Assembly: GCF_018613795.1 (NCBI RefSeq)
Contig: NZ_JAGGPN010000020.1
Coordinates: 271,289-335,288 of the forward strand
Length of the DNA: 64,000 nt
Source: Arthrobacter sp. ISL-65
GTDB lineage: Bacteria > Actinomycetota > Actinomycetes > Actinomycetales > Micrococcaceae
Direction of reading: 5' to 3'
Shown piece after piece: positions 16,649 to 25,029 of this stretch (the first letter of the stretch is position 1; every line of letters starts with the position of its first letter). The position numbers were made by a program, and so were the translations under genes. The notes beneath the pieces are model-generated. The model made no database searches. It saw only the letters and a program-made list of their open reading frames with translations, and was not told the DNA's origin.

Positions 16649-16737
16649 TGATAGTTTTGTCAGCGGGGGCGCGCGGACGTACCGGAAACCCCCGCAGCAG
16701 CGAAAAAATCGACGACGGAACCAGTAAGGCGGAACCT

Positions 16738-17619
16738 ATGAGCGGGCGTCACAGCGGGCGGACCAACCAAGGACTGCGTATCACTGCGCTGCCAAAGACA
16801 GTGAAGCTGGCCCTCAAACTTGCGCCGCGCCAGCTCAATGATGAGATCGCCCTGGCCAAGATCGAAGCGAAGCGCAAAGGCAAGCAGCTTGGCGTCGCCG
16901 GAGCCTTCTTCGGCGTGGCCGCCGTTTTCCTGGCCCTGCTGGTCACCGGCCTGATCGTGGCAGCCATCATGGGCCTGGCCACCATCATGCCGGCCTGGCT
17001 GGCTGCGCTGCTGGTCAGCGCGGTCTTCCTGCTCATTGCACTCATTGGCGGGCTCATCGGCCTCCGGAAGTTCAAGCGCGCCATGCCGCTGATTCCGGAG
17101 GACACGCTCCGCGGTCTCAAGCATGACCTGGGCATTGCCAAGGAGGGCTCGGACTTCGACGCCGCCGTGCTTGATCCCAACTCGCCCCAGGCCAAGGCCG
17201 CGGCCGAAGCAAAGGCTGCCGAGAAGGCCAGGGCCAAGGCTGATAAAGAAGCCAAGAAGGCGGCTGAAGCAGTGGACGTTCCCGTGGCCACCGAGCCTGA
17301 ACTCCGCCGCCGGCTGAAGCAGCGCCGTGAACACCTGACCGGTGTGCGGGATGAGCTTGGCGAGGAACTGGACGTCAAGACCCAGGCCCAAGCCCTCCTG
17401 GGCGTGGCGAGGCACCGCGCCGCGGAGGGCAACGAGAAGTTCCAGGACGCGCGCGGACGTGCCGCCGAACGCTTCGCCGCCCTGTCGGCATCGGCCCGCT
17501 CCGGGGCTTCGGAGGCCTCGCTGCCCGGCCAGTTGGAGGCACGCTGGAAGCCGCTGCTTGCCCTCGCAGCCTCAACCGCCGTCCTGCTCGCTCTACTGCG
17601 GAAGCTCTTCAAGAGCTGA
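16738..17619 (+). CDS. Phage_holin_3_6-type (holin-like) membrane protein
   Basis: A 293-residue protein with a membrane hairpin at about 52-80 and 85-109. A long, highly charged Ala/Lys/Arg helical region (about 125-265) follows, and then a C-terminal membrane segment (PLLALAASTAVLLALLRKLF). The N-terminal part resembles the chromosomal actinobacterial Phage_holin_3_6 domain. Despite the name, no phage genes surround it, so host lysis is not implied. The ATG at 16738 is preceded by AAGGCGGA. It heads a possible operon with a CDP-alcohol phosphatidyltransferase 56 bp downstream, suggesting an envelope role. Confidence 0.75.
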   Translation: MSGRHSGRTNQGLRITALPKTVKLALKLAPRQLNDEIALAKIEAKRKGKQLGVAGAFFGVAAVFLALLVTGLIVAAIMGLATIMPAWLAALLVSAVFLLIALIGGLIGLRKFKRAMPLIPEDTLRGLKHDLGIAKEGSDFDAAVLDPNSPQAKAAAEAKAAEKARAKADKEAKKAAEAVDVPVATEPELRRRLKQRREHLTGVRDELGEELDVKTQAQALLGVARHRAAEGNEKFQDARGRAAERFAALSASARSGASEASLPGQLEARWKPLLALAASTAVLLALLRKLFKS

Positions 17620-17675
17620 GCCTTGCCCTGAACGAAGACTGTAAGAGGCCCGCCGGCCGTGGAGAGGGAGGCCTG

Positions 17676-18299
17676 ATGAGATTCATCGGTGCTGGTTCCC
17701 GTCCGGGCCGGCCGCATGTCGATCGCGATCTGGTCTTTACCGTCCCCAACCTCCTTACGGTACTGCGCTTCATGGGCGTGCCGATCTTCATCTGGCTTGT
17801 GCTGGCCCAGAAGGAGTACGGATTGGCCGTGCTGGTGTTGGCAATCATGGGCAGCACGGACTGGGTGGACGGCTACGTCGCCAGGCGGTTCAACCAGGCC
17901 TCCAAACTGGGGCGAGTCCTGGACCCCATCGCCGACCGGCTGGCCCTGATAGCCGTTGCGGTCACCCTGGTGATCGCCGGCGTCGTGCAGTGGTGGTACC
18001 TGGCAGCGCTGGTGGTTCCCGATGCCGTCCTGCTGGGCATGTCCCTGTTCTATTTCCGCAGCCACCCCGACCTTCCCGTCAGCCTGGTGGGCAAGGCCCG
18101 CACCGGCCTGCTGCTGCTGGGAACTCCGCTCCTGGTGCTGTCCAAGCTGTCCATTCCGTTCGCCGGAGCATGGTTGGTCGCGGCATGGGTGGTTCTGGGG
18201 CTGGGGCTCGTTGGCCACTGGATTGCTGCCTACAACTATTTCTGGGCGATCCGGCGCAAAGGGAAAATGCAGACGGCTGACGACGGCGGGAACGGCTGA
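17676..18299 (+). CDS. CDP-alcohol phosphatidyltransferase family protein
   Basis: A 207-residue membrane enzyme with the complete CDP-alcohol phosphotransferase signature D62-x2-DG-x2-AR-x8-G79-x3-D83-x3-D87 (TDWVDGYVAR ... GRVLDPIAD), with five to six membrane segments around it. The family joins a CDP-diacylglycerol or similar donor to an alcohol such as glycerol-3-phosphate, phosphatidylglycerol or inositol phosphate. The acceptor cannot be told from sequence; PgsA-like or cardiolipin-synthase-like roles are likely in actinobacteria. The start has a strong GAGAGGGAGG upstream. Its stop overlaps the next start by one base (TGATG). Confidence 0.92.
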   Translation: MRFIGAGSRPGRPHVDRDLVFTVPNLLTVLRFMGVPIFIWLVLAQKEYGLAVLVLAIMGSTDWVDGYVARRFNQASKLGRVLDPIADRLALIAVAVTLVIAGVVQWWYLAALVVPDAVLLGMSLFYFRSHPDLPVSLVGKARTGLLLLGTPLLVLSKLSIPFAGAWLVAAWVVLGLGLVGHWIAAYNYFWAIRRKGKMQTADDGGNG

Positions 18300-19207
18300 T
18301 GGTCTGGGTTGCGGTTTTGCTTGCGGTCATTGGCGCCTTTTGCCTGGCCTTCGGTGCCCAGCGCCAGGGCAGCGCCGTCAAGGCGGACACCGGCGGTCTT
18401 GCGCTGAGCTCCCACGGTTTCCTGCGCCTCCTGCGGAACCCCCGGTGGGTCTTCGGCCTCCTCCTGCTCTGCCTCGGCATGGCCATGAACTCCGTAGCAC
18501 TGGTCACGGCACCCCTCACCGTGGTGCAGCCCATTGGCGCCATCGCCCTGGTGGTCACCACCGTGGTCAACTCCAAGGACCAGGGAGTGACCATCAACCG
18601 CGCCACGGTGGTGGCGATCACCGCGTGCGTGACGGGATCGGCGCTGTTCGTCCTGCTGGCCGTCAACGTCACGCAGGAAAGCCACCACGTCTCGCCTGAA
18701 GACGAACTCACCGTCGTGCTGCTGCTTTCCCTGGCGGTGGGCATCTTCGGCAGCCTCGCCGCCATGTTCAAACACCGCATGAGCGCGTTTATTTACATCC
18801 TGGGTGCCGGCATCCTGTTCGGCTTCGTGGCCGTGCTGACGCGGATCATCGGCAAACACCTGCTGGACCCGAACGGCCTGGTCCTGCTGAACGTACCGTG
18901 GTATTCAGTGGTTGCCATCGTAGCGGCCGGGGGACTGGGCTCCTGGTTCGTCCAGAGCGCATACTCCACCGGTCCGCCCGATCTGGTGATTGCCGGCCTC
19001 ACCGTGATCGACCCCATTGTGGGCATCGCGATCGGCATCACGATCCTTGGCGAACTGCGCCCCGATGTCCACGCCGTCTTGGCTATTGCCATGGGTACGG
19101 CGGCAACCCTTGCTATCGTGGGGGTAATTGCCCTTTCAAGACACCATCCCGAGGTCACCAAACGGAAGAAGGACGTTCGGAAGGCCACGGGCAAGGCGTC
19201 CCACTAG
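18299..19207 (+). CDS. DMT (EamA-like) family transporter
   Basis: A 302-residue membrane protein with about nine to ten segments, starting one base inside the preceding phosphatidyltransferase stop and so translationally coupled to it. The N-terminal half carries LVTAPLTVVQPIGAIALVVTTVVNSKDQG and the C-terminal half VIAGLTVIDPIVGIAIGITILGE, the paired EamA-like repeats seen in actinobacterial DMT proteins. The tail is basic. The substrate is unknown. Coupling to a lipid-head-group enzyme and the GT4 gene suggests a lipid or glycolipid precursor, which is inference. Confidence 0.82.
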   Translation: MVWVAVLLAVIGAFCLAFGAQRQGSAVKADTGGLALSSHGFLRLLRNPRWVFGLLLLCLGMAMNSVALVTAPLTVVQPIGAIALVVTTVVNSKDQGVTINRATVVAITACVTGSALFVLLAVNVTQESHHVSPEDELTVVLLLSLAVGIFGSLAAMFKHRMSAFIYILGAGILFGFVAVLTRIIGKHLLDPNGLVLLNVPWYSVVAIVAAGGLGSWFVQSAYSTGPPDLVIAGLTVIDPIVGIAIGITILGELRPDVHAVLAIAMGTAATLAIVGVIALSRHHPEVTKRKKDVRKATGKASH

Positions 19208-19314
19208 CCGGTTATTACTGCGGACCAGGCAAGAATGTGCCGGTGCATCACGTGCCGGCACCGGCCGGTGTGGTCAGCCGCAGCCGACCACCATGACCAC
19301 CAGGAGCTTTCTAC

Positions 19315-20511
19315 GTGACCATGCCCGACGCCCAGCGTCCACTGACCATCCTTATCGCGGCCGACACGTACCCGCCACACGTTAATGGAGCCGCCCAGTT
19401 CGGCTACCGGCTGGCCAAAGGCATGACGGCTCGCGGACACGATGTCCACGTGTTGGCCTGCCGGCAGGATAAGGGCAAGAGCTTTACGGAGTTCCGCGCC
19501 GAAGCCACTGTCCACCGCCTCCGCTCGCACGGCGTTTTCACGCACGAATACTTCAGGGTCTGTTTCCCGTGGGAGATCAAGAAGGAAATCAGCCTCCTGT
19601 TTGACAAGGTCCAGCCGGACGTAGTGCACATCCAAAGCCACTACATGATCGGCGAGCACGTCCTGTATGAGGCAGTGAAGCGCGGCATCCGCATCGTCGC
19701 CACCAACCACTTCATGCCGGAGAACCTCAACCCGTTCCTGCCGTTCCCGCAGTGGTTCAAGGACATCATCGGGAAGATCTCCTGGAAGGACATGGGGAAG
19801 GTCATGGGCCAGGCGGACGTCGTTACGACGCCCACGCCGCTCGCCGCGAAGGCGATGCACCAGCATGCCTTCCTGCGCAAGGTGCTGCCCCTGTCCAACG
19901 GCATCGACTCCGCAGCGTATGAGCCCAAGCCGGATGAAGTCATTGAGCCCCACGAACACCCGACGGTGCTGTTCGCGGGCCGCCTGGCTGAGGAGAAGCA
20001 CGTTGACGTGCTGATCAAGGCGGTCGCCGCCACGCCTGCCGACCTGAATGTCCATCTTGAAATCGTCGGCGGCGGTGAGGTGCGCCCGTCGCTCGAGGCC
20101 CTGGTGGAACGGCTCGGACTGCAGAACCGGGTGAAGTTCCTGGGCCTGGCCAGCGATGACGAACTCCGTGAGGCCTACATCCGGGCCGACCTGTTCTGCA
20201 TGCCTGGTACCGCGGAACTGCAGTCGCTGGTGACGCTGGAGGCCATGTCGGCATCAACGCCGGTCCTGCTGGCGGACGCCATGGCCCTTCCGCACCTTGT
20301 GCGCGACGGCGAAAATGGCTACCTGTTCACGCCGAATGACAGCGCGGACCTTTCAGCGAAAATCACCCGGATTTTCCGCTTGCCGGCCGAGGAGCGGAAA
20401 GCCATGGGAGACGCCAGCCGCTGCATGGTGGAACCGCACAGCATCCAGGGGACGCTGCAGACGTTTGAGGATCTGTACTACGGGGCGAACTACGAGGACA
20501 AGGTCGTCTAG
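19315..20511 (+). CDS. GT4 family glycosyltransferase (PimB/MgtA-like)
   Basis: A 398-residue retaining glycosyltransferase with two Rossmann domains (GT-B). The N-terminal domain begins ILIAADTYPPHVNGAAQFGYRLAKGM, the usual acceptor-binding glycine region. The C-terminal domain shows VLFAGRLAEEKHVDVLIKA and ends with the E-x7-E type nucleotide-sugar site in TAELQSLVTLEAMSASTPVL. Related actinobacterial enzymes mannosylate or glucosylate lipids. The GTG at 19315 has AGGAG upstream. It lies 107 bp after the DMT transporter, probably in the same envelope gene group. Confidence 0.9.
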   Translation: MTMPDAQRPLTILIAADTYPPHVNGAAQFGYRLAKGMTARGHDVHVLACRQDKGKSFTEFRAEATVHRLRSHGVFTHEYFRVCFPWEIKKEISLLFDKVQPDVVHIQSHYMIGEHVLYEAVKRGIRIVATNHFMPENLNPFLPFPQWFKDIIGKISWKDMGKVMGQADVVTTPTPLAAKAMHQHAFLRKVLPLSNGIDSAAYEPKPDEVIEPHEHPTVLFAGRLAEEKHVDVLIKAVAATPADLNVHLEIVGGGEVRPSLEALVERLGLQNRVKFLGLASDDELREAYIRADLFCMPGTAELQSLVTLEAMSASTPVLLADAMALPHLVRDGENGYLFTPNDSADLSAKITRIFRLPAEERKAMGDASRCMVEPHSIQGTLQTFEDLYYGANYEDKVV

Positions 20512-20521
20512 CCTCCAGGTC

Positions 20522-20578
20522 GTCTGAAGGCCAGCGGTGTCTGAAGTGGTCTGAAGCCCTCCGGCGGTTTGCTAGAGT
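20522..20578 (+). promoter_or_regulatory. Promoter region of tRNA-Met with three GTCTGAAG repeats
   Basis: GTCTGAAG occurs at 20522, 20539 and 20549. The last copy overlaps a possible -35 (TCTGAA 20550-20555), followed after 17 bp by TAGAGT (20573-20578), again preceded by GTTTGC as in both tRNA-Asn promoters. The transcript would carry a GC-rich 5' leader of about 75 nt before the tRNA. Confidence 0.5.
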
Positions 20579-20658
20579 GAATTTGCCCCACCGACGACGG
20601 GCCCCTCGCGGGCCGCCGCTGGCCGGGCGCACCCTCCCGGTATGCGGGGCCGGTGCAC

Positions 20659-20732
20659 GGGGCTATAGCTCAGCTGGTTAGAGCGCGGGACTCATAATCC
20701 TAAGGTCCTCGGTTCAAGTCCGAGTAGCCCTA
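20659..20732 (+). tRNA. tRNA-Met (anticodon CAT)
   Basis: A 74-nt cloverleaf. The acceptor GGGGCTA pairs with TAGCCCT (with a terminal G:U) and the discriminator is A. The anticodon loop is CTCATAA and the T-arm is CTCGG-TTCAAGT-CCGAG. CCA is not encoded. The paired first base and lack of the initiator mismatch argue for an elongator. A tRNA-Ile with modified CAT cannot be strictly excluded from sequence. Confidence 0.92.
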
Positions 20733-20737
20733 CCTTT

Positions 20738-20783
20738 AGAGCCCTGATCTGCGTCTACGCGGATCAGGGCTCTTTCCCTTTTC
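20738..20783 (+). terminator. Rho-independent terminator after tRNA-Met
   Basis: A 12-bp perfect stem AGAGCCCTGATC / GATCAGGGCTCT, with an inner GCG-TCTA-CGC extension, followed by the pyrimidine tract TTCCCTTTT. It starts 5 bp after the tRNA. Confidence 0.93.
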
Positions 20784-20799
20784 CGCAGTGCTGCGATAT

Positions 20800-20815
20800 G
20801 TTACTCACCAGTAAC
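20800..20815. promoter_or_regulatory. GTTA-N8-TAAC operator before the acyl-CoA dehydrogenase
   Basis: GTTACT-CACC-AGTAAC is a perfect 6-bp inverted repeat with a 4-bp spacer, 54 bp before the acyl-CoA dehydrogenase ATG. It shares GTTA-N8-TAAC with the leucine operon sites. Its position just downstream of the tRNA terminator fits an operator in the gene's own promoter. Confidence 0.65.
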
Positions 20816-20869
20816 TGTTCCGCCGGCGTCGTGTTGTTCCGCGGCTGTCGGCCACTGCGAAGGAGCGCC

Positions 20870-22060
20870 ATGTCCGCCGTTGAAACCGACATCAACAGCC
20901 TGCCCTACGCCGATGGCGACTTCTTCTTCTTCGAACAGCTGCTCAGTCTCAAGGAGCGGGATAGGCTGGCCGAGGTCCGCTCCTTCCTGACCCGGGAAGT
21001 GAAGCCGATTGCTGTGGACTGCTGGAACCGCGGCGAATTTCCCATGGACCTGATTCCCAGGCTGGCCGAGCTCGACCTCGTCAGCCCGGTACGGCGCCAG
21101 GGCTATTCCAACCTCTTCGCCGGCATCGTTCACGCGGAGGTCACCCGCGCAGACACGTCCATCGCCACCTTCATGGGTGTGCACGACGGGCTTTTCACCG
21201 GCTCCATCGAAGCCCTGGCTTCCCGGGAACAGCAGGATGCCTGGCTGCCTGACATCTACTCGCTGCGCAAGATCGGGGCCTTCGGGCTGACGGAGCCCCT
21301 GGGTGGTTCCGACGTCGCCGGCGGCACGCGCACCACTGCAAGGCGGGACGGCGACCGCTGGATCCTCAACGGCGCCAAGCGCTGGATCGGCAACGCAACA
21401 TTCTCCGACTGGGTAGTGGTCTATGCGCGCGATGTGGCCGACAACCAGGTCAAGGCCTTCCTCGTGGACACGGCGCTGCCGGGGTTTAGTGCAACGAAGA
21501 TCGAGAACAAGATCTCGCTGCGGACCGTGCAGAACGCGGACATCACGCTCGAAAATGTGGTGGTGCCGGACTTCTTCAAGCTGGCCAACGCCAACAGCTT
21601 CCGCGATACCAACAAGGTCCTGAAGGTCACCCGCCTCGCTGTGGCCTGGCAAGCAGTGGGCCAGCAGCTCGCCGCCTTCGACGTGGCCCGGCGCTACGCC
21701 GTGGAGCGGCACCAGTTCGGGCGCCCGCTGGCCTCCTTCCAGCTGGTGCAGAGCCAGCTGGTCCAGATCCTGGGGAATGCAGTCAGCTCCATGGGCATGA
21801 TGGTGCGGCTCGCCCAGCTCGAGGATGCAGGCCAGGCCAAGGATGAGCAGTCAGCCCTTGCCAAGGCCTTCACCACCGCGCGGATGCGGGAAAGCGTCGC
21901 AATCGGCCGCAGCCTCCTCGGCGGAAACGGCATTGTGACGGACTTCGAAATGGCAAAGATCTTCGCCGACGCCGAGGCGATCTACTCCTACGAGGGCACC
22001 CACGAGGTGAACACGCTGGTGGCCGGCCGGGCCGTCACTGGCGTCTCCGCGATCGTCTAA
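20870..22060 (+). CDS. Acyl-CoA dehydrogenase (glutaryl-CoA dehydrogenase-like)
   Basis: A 396-residue flavin acyl-CoA dehydrogenase that oxidises an acyl-CoA to the 2-enoyl-CoA. The FAD/substrate segment GAFGLTEPLGGSDVAGGTRTTARR and the C-terminal RHQFGRPLASFQLVQ, LLGGNGI and catalytic-base region YSYEGTHEVN are all present. SYEGTHE and the unusual N-terminus resemble glutaryl-CoA dehydrogenases, but the substrate is not certain. The start is ATG 20870 with AGGAG nine bases upstream; a longer frame from 20798 would swallow the operator. The GTTACT/AGTAAC site suggests control by a fatty-acid or branched-chain regulator. Confidence 0.9.
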   Translation: MSAVETDINSLPYADGDFFFFEQLLSLKERDRLAEVRSFLTREVKPIAVDCWNRGEFPMDLIPRLAELDLVSPVRRQGYSNLFAGIVHAEVTRADTSIATFMGVHDGLFTGSIEALASREQQDAWLPDIYSLRKIGAFGLTEPLGGSDVAGGTRTTARRDGDRWILNGAKRWIGNATFSDWVVVYARDVADNQVKAFLVDTALPGFSATKIENKISLRTVQNADITLENVVVPDFFKLANANSFRDTNKVLKVTRLAVAWQAVGQQLAAFDVARRYAVERHQFGRPLASFQLVQSQLVQILGNAVSSMGMMVRLAQLEDAGQAKDEQSALAKAFTTARMRESVAIGRSLLGGNGIVTDFEMAKIFADAEAIYSYEGTHEVNTLVAGRAVTGVSAIV

Positions 22061-22061
22061 G

Positions 22062-22595
22062 TCAGTTCAGCGGCAGCAGCACCGAGGGCCGCAGGTCCAG
22101 GATGAAGGACAGCGGATTGAGGTACTCCTCGCCGCGGCGGACGCCCCAGTGCACGCAAGGTGAAGAGCCGCAGTGGCCGGCCAGCAGGGTGCCCACCACG
22201 GCGCCCTTGGCCACGGAAGCGCCCTTTTTGAGCGTACTCCGCACCGGTTCGAAGCTGCTGCGCAGGCCATTGCCGTGATCAATGGTGATGACGGGCCGGT
22301 CCACCACCACGCCCACAAAGCTGACGGTGCCGGACTCCGGGGCGGTGACCGGACCGCCGTCGGACGCGGATCCAAGGTCCACGCCCCGGTGCCCGCTCAG
22401 CCACGGCTTGTCCGGGGGATCGAACGGGCGCAGGACCGCCGGCCGTGGCGCAAGTGGCCAGCTCCAGCCCGATGGCGCCGGCGTAGTGGCCCGGGCGGGT
22501 GAAACTGTTGGTAAAGCGAACGGTGCAGGTGCAGCGGAAGGTGCGGCGGCCGCCGTCGTGAGCAGGAGCAGTGCCGCCATCACATAAGCTCTCAT
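22062..22595 (-). CDS. M23 family metallopeptidase, secreted
   Basis: A 177-residue exported protein with an N-terminal signal peptide (about 1-18, MRAYVMAALLLLTTAAAA) and a Pro/Ala-rich linker. The LytM/M23 domain has HRGVDLG (zinc ligands His and Asp), then VVTI-type strands, and finally VHWGVRRGEEYLNPL with the HxG-type end. The usual middle H-x-H appears as SSPCVHWG. M23 proteins cleave or bind peptidoglycan cross-bridges. The loop GHCGSSPCVHWG carries a Cys pair. It converges with the acyl-CoA dehydrogenase one base after that gene's stop. Confidence 0.87.
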   Translation of the reverse strand: MRAYVMAALLLLTTAAAAPSAAPAPFALPTVSPARATTPAPSGWSWPLAPRPAVLRPFDPPDKPWLSGHRGVDLGSASDGGPVTAPESGTVSFVGVVVDRPVITIDHGNGLRSSFEPVRSTLKKGASVAKGAVVGTLLAGHCGSSPCVHWGVRRGEEYLNPLSFILDLRPSVLLPLN

Positions 22596-23016
22596 GTTCT
22601 TAGCATGGGCACCCGATCCGCCGGCCGGAACGGGGCCTCCGGCCTATGTGGAAAACGCCGCCCGGCGCGGCAGGACCGGTGCATTTGCCGCGGTCCGCTG
22701 TAGTACACTTGGTGGAGCAGTTTGCTGTGCCCTCAACGCATTCCATTTCGTGGCTAGCGTCAGCACGCCCCATTCAGGAGTGCGGGGGAGCAGCAGCTGA
22801 CTACGCGTATCCAGCCCTCCACAACCGGTAAGCAGTTGCTTGCTGCTGCGGAGGATTGTGCCTCTTTCGGTCAGGCCCGGCAACGGTCCTGATGAGATGT
22901 GCAATGGATGCCAGGAGCTTGTGCCCTCCGGGCCAGGCTAAATAACCGTCAACTATTGGCAGGGTAAGAGCGGCCGCGGCCGCTCTCATGAATGACCTGC
23001 CGGAAGGAGCGTCGGC
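22596..23016 (+). promoter_or_regulatory. Gene-free region with rpsB promoter and long leader
   Basis: A 421-bp region without a convincing gene between the divergent M23 and rpsB genes. TACACT at 22704-22709 is a good -10 and would give an rpsB leader of about 300 nt. The leader contains a fully palindromic 20-mer (22967-22986, arms AGAGCGGCC / GGCCGCTCT) just upstream of the GGAAGGAG ribosome-binding site. This layout suggests an autoregulatory ribosomal-protein leader, but no known leader class was recognised. Confidence 0.5.
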
Positions 23017-23940
23017 ATGCCCGTCGTAACTATGCGCCAGCTGCTTGACAGCGGCGTCCACTTTGGACACCAGACCCGCCGTTGGAACCCGAAGATGAAG
23101 CGCTTCATCTTCACCGAGCGCAACGGCATCTACATCATTGACCTCCAGCAGTCGCTGTCCTACATCGACCGCGCCTACGAGTTCGTCAAGGCCACCGTTG
23201 CCCACGGCGGCACCGTGCTGTTCGTCGGCACCAAGAAGCAGGCTCAGGAAGCCATCGCCGAGCAGGCCACCCGCGTTGGCCAGCCGTACGTCAACCAGCG
23301 TTGGCTCGGCGGTATGCTCACCAACTTCCAGACTGTTGCCAAGCGTATCCAGCGCATGAAGGAACTCGAAGAGATCGACTTCGACGACGTCGCCGGCTCC
23401 GCTTACACCAAGAAGGAACTGCTGCTTCTGCGCCGCGAGCTCACCAAGCTCGAGTCCAACCTCGGCGGTATCCGCAACCTGACCAAGGCACCGTCCGTGC
23501 TGTGGGTTGTTGACACCAAGAAGGAGCACCTGGCTGTTGACGAGGCCAAGAAGCTCAACATTCCGGTTGTGGCCATCCTGGACACCAACTGCGATCCGGA
23601 CGAAGTCGACTTCCCGATCCCGGGCAACGACGACGCCATCCGCTCCGTGAACCTCTTGACACGCGTTGTTGCTGACGCCGTTGCTGAGGGCCTGATCGCC
23701 CGCAACCAGCGCGCAACCGGCACCACCGAGACCCCGGAAGAGCCGCTGGCTGAGTGGGAGCGCGAGCTCCTCGAAGGCAGCAAGACCGAGGAAGCTCCGG
23801 CTGCCGAGGCTGCTCCGGCCGCTGAGGAAGCTCCGGCTGCCGAGGCTGCTCCCGCCGCTGAGGAAGCCCCGGCTGCCGAGGCTGCTCCGGCCGCAGAGGA
23901 AGCCCCGGCTGCCGCCGAGGGCACCGACTCCGCGAAGTAA
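23017..23940 (+). CDS. rpsB: 30S ribosomal protein S2
   Basis: A 307-residue S2, starting at ATG 23017 after GGAAGGAG. The S2 signatures [35 protein letters not shown] and [28 protein letters not shown] are intact. The protein is extended by about 50 C-terminal residues of repeated Glu/Ala/Pro units (for example [12 protein letters not shown], about four times), an acidic tail also found in other Actinobacteria. S2 sits on the 30S subunit near S1/S3. It leads the rpsB-tsf-pyrH-frr-cdsA cluster. Confidence 0.98.
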   Translation: MPVVTMRQLLDSGVHFGHQTRRWNPKMKRFIFTERNGIYIIDLQQSLSYIDRAYEFVKATVAHGGTVLFVGTKKQAQEAIAEQATRVGQPYVNQRWLGGMLTNFQTVAKRIQRMKELEEIDFDDVAGSAYTKKELLLLRRELTKLESNLGGIRNLTKAPSVLWVVDTKKEHLAVDEAKKLNIPVVAILDTNCDPDEVDFPIPGNDDAIRSVNLLTRVVADAVAEGLIARNQRATGTTETPEEPLAEWERELLEGSKTEEAPAAEAAPAAEEAPAAEAAPAAEEAPAAEAAPAAEEAPAAAEGTDSAK

Positions 23941-23958
23941 ACAACTTCATCGGGATTT

Positions 23959-24027
23959 CCGGGCGCTGTCCGCAGCGCCCGGGCAACTGACAGGATGGCA
24001 GCTCACCAAGTGAGCTGCCGTCCTGTC
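23959..24027 (+). promoter_or_regulatory. Two stem-loops between rpsB and tsf
   Basis: Hairpin 1 (23959-23982) has a 10-bp stem CCGGGCGCTG / CAGCGCCCGG with loop TCCG. Hairpin 2 (23989-24027) has an 18-bp stem beginning GACAGGATGGCAG with one G:U pair and loop CAA. Neither is followed by a T-run, so they may be RNA stabilisers, processing sites or partial attenuators that tune tsf relative to rpsB. Confidence 0.6.
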
Positions 24028-24067
24028 GGTCCGTACACACAAAAATTTTCTAGACAGAGGGGTTCAC

Positions 24068-24904
24068 ATGGCGAACTACACTGCCGCTGATATCAAGGCT
24101 CTGCGCGAGCGCACCGGCGCCGGCATGATGGATGTCAAGAAGGCTCTCGACGAAGCCAACGGCGACGCCGAGAAGGCAATCGAGATCATCCGCATCAAGG
24201 GCCTCAAGGGCGCCACCAAGCGCGAAGGCCGTTCCACCGCTGAAGGCCTGGTTGCTGCCAAGGTCGCCGGCGGCGTCGGCGTAATGATCGAGGTCAACTG
24301 CGAAACCGACTTCGTCGCCAAGGCTGACAAGTTCATCCAGCTGGCCGACAAGGTCCTGGCCATCGCCGTCGAGTCCGGCGCTGCCGACCTCGAAACCCTG
24401 CTCGCCACCGATGTTGACGGCAAGCCGCTGTCCGAGGTTGTCGTCGAAGAGGGCGCAATCCTCGGCGAAAAGGTCGTTGTCCGCCGCATCTCCCGCATCG
24501 AGGGCGCCACGGTCGACGCTTACCTGCACAAGACGTCCAAGGACCTCCCGGCCCAGGTCGGCGTCCTGTTCGCTGTTGACGGCGAAGGCGAAGCAGCTGC
24601 CACCGCCGCGCACGATGTTGCCGTTCACGTTGCCGCTATGGCTCCGAACTACCTCTCCCGTGAGGACGTTCCGGCCGAGCTCGTCGAGTCCGAGCGCCGC
24701 ATCGCCGAGGAAACCGCAAAGGCCGAGGGCAAGCCCGAAGCTGCGATGACCAAGATCGTCGAAGGCCGCGTTACCGGCTTCTACAAGGGTGAGGTCCTGG
24801 TTGACCAGGCTTTCGCCAAGGACGCCAAGAAGTCTGTGGCGCAGGTCCTCGAAGAGGCCGGCGTCAAGGGAACCGCCTTCACGCGTTTCCGCGTCGGCTC
24901 CTAG
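24068..24904 (+). CDS. tsf: Elongation factor Ts
   Basis: A 278-residue nucleotide-exchange factor for EF-Tu. The N-terminal UBA-like helix bundle TAADIKALRERTGAGMMDVKKALDEANGDAEKAIEIIR is followed by the core signature VNCETDFVAK and the dimerisation/coiled-coil region. The C-terminus is TGFYKGEVLVDQAFAKDAKKSVAQVL. ATG 24068 has GAGGGG seven bases upstream. It follows rpsB after 127 bp containing two stem-loops, and a terminator follows the gene. Confidence 0.98.
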   Translation: MANYTAADIKALRERTGAGMMDVKKALDEANGDAEKAIEIIRIKGLKGATKREGRSTAEGLVAAKVAGGVGVMIEVNCETDFVAKADKFIQLADKVLAIAVESGAADLETLLATDVDGKPLSEVVVEEGAILGEKVVVRRISRIEGATVDAYLHKTSKDLPAQVGVLFAVDGEGEAAATAAHDVAVHVAAMAPNYLSREDVPAELVESERRIAEETAKAEGKPEAAMTKIVEGRVTGFYKGEVLVDQAFAKDAKKSVAQVLEEAGVKGTAFTRFRVGS

Positions 24905-24911
24905 TCTGACA

Positions 24912-24948
24912 CGCAAGGGGGTGGCCACTTCGGTGGCCGCCCCTTTTG
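24912..24948 (+). terminator. Terminator after tsf
   Basis: AAGGGGGTGGCCAC-TTC-GGTGGCCGCCCCTTTT forms a stem with GGCCAC/GTGGCC at the tip and AAGGGG/CCCCTT at the base, ending in TTTT. It lies 8 bp past the tsf stop. Confidence 0.8.
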
Positions 24949-25029
24949 CATGCACCGGCCATATAAGAAATGTGAGCGCTGGCCGGATGCGCGATAACCT
25001 AGCTCAGAGTTCACCAACCGGAAGGCACC

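Noticed and set aside
16738..17619. Prophage remnant because of the holin-like gene
   Set aside because: No integrase, structural, lysis or attachment genes nearby, and neighbours are housekeeping or envelope genes. The domain name is historical.
23790..23930. Repeated [12 protein letters not shown] tail of S2 as a sequencing or frameshift error
   Set aside because: The frame stays open to a normal stop, and similar acidic Ala/Pro tails on S2 are common in Actinobacteria.
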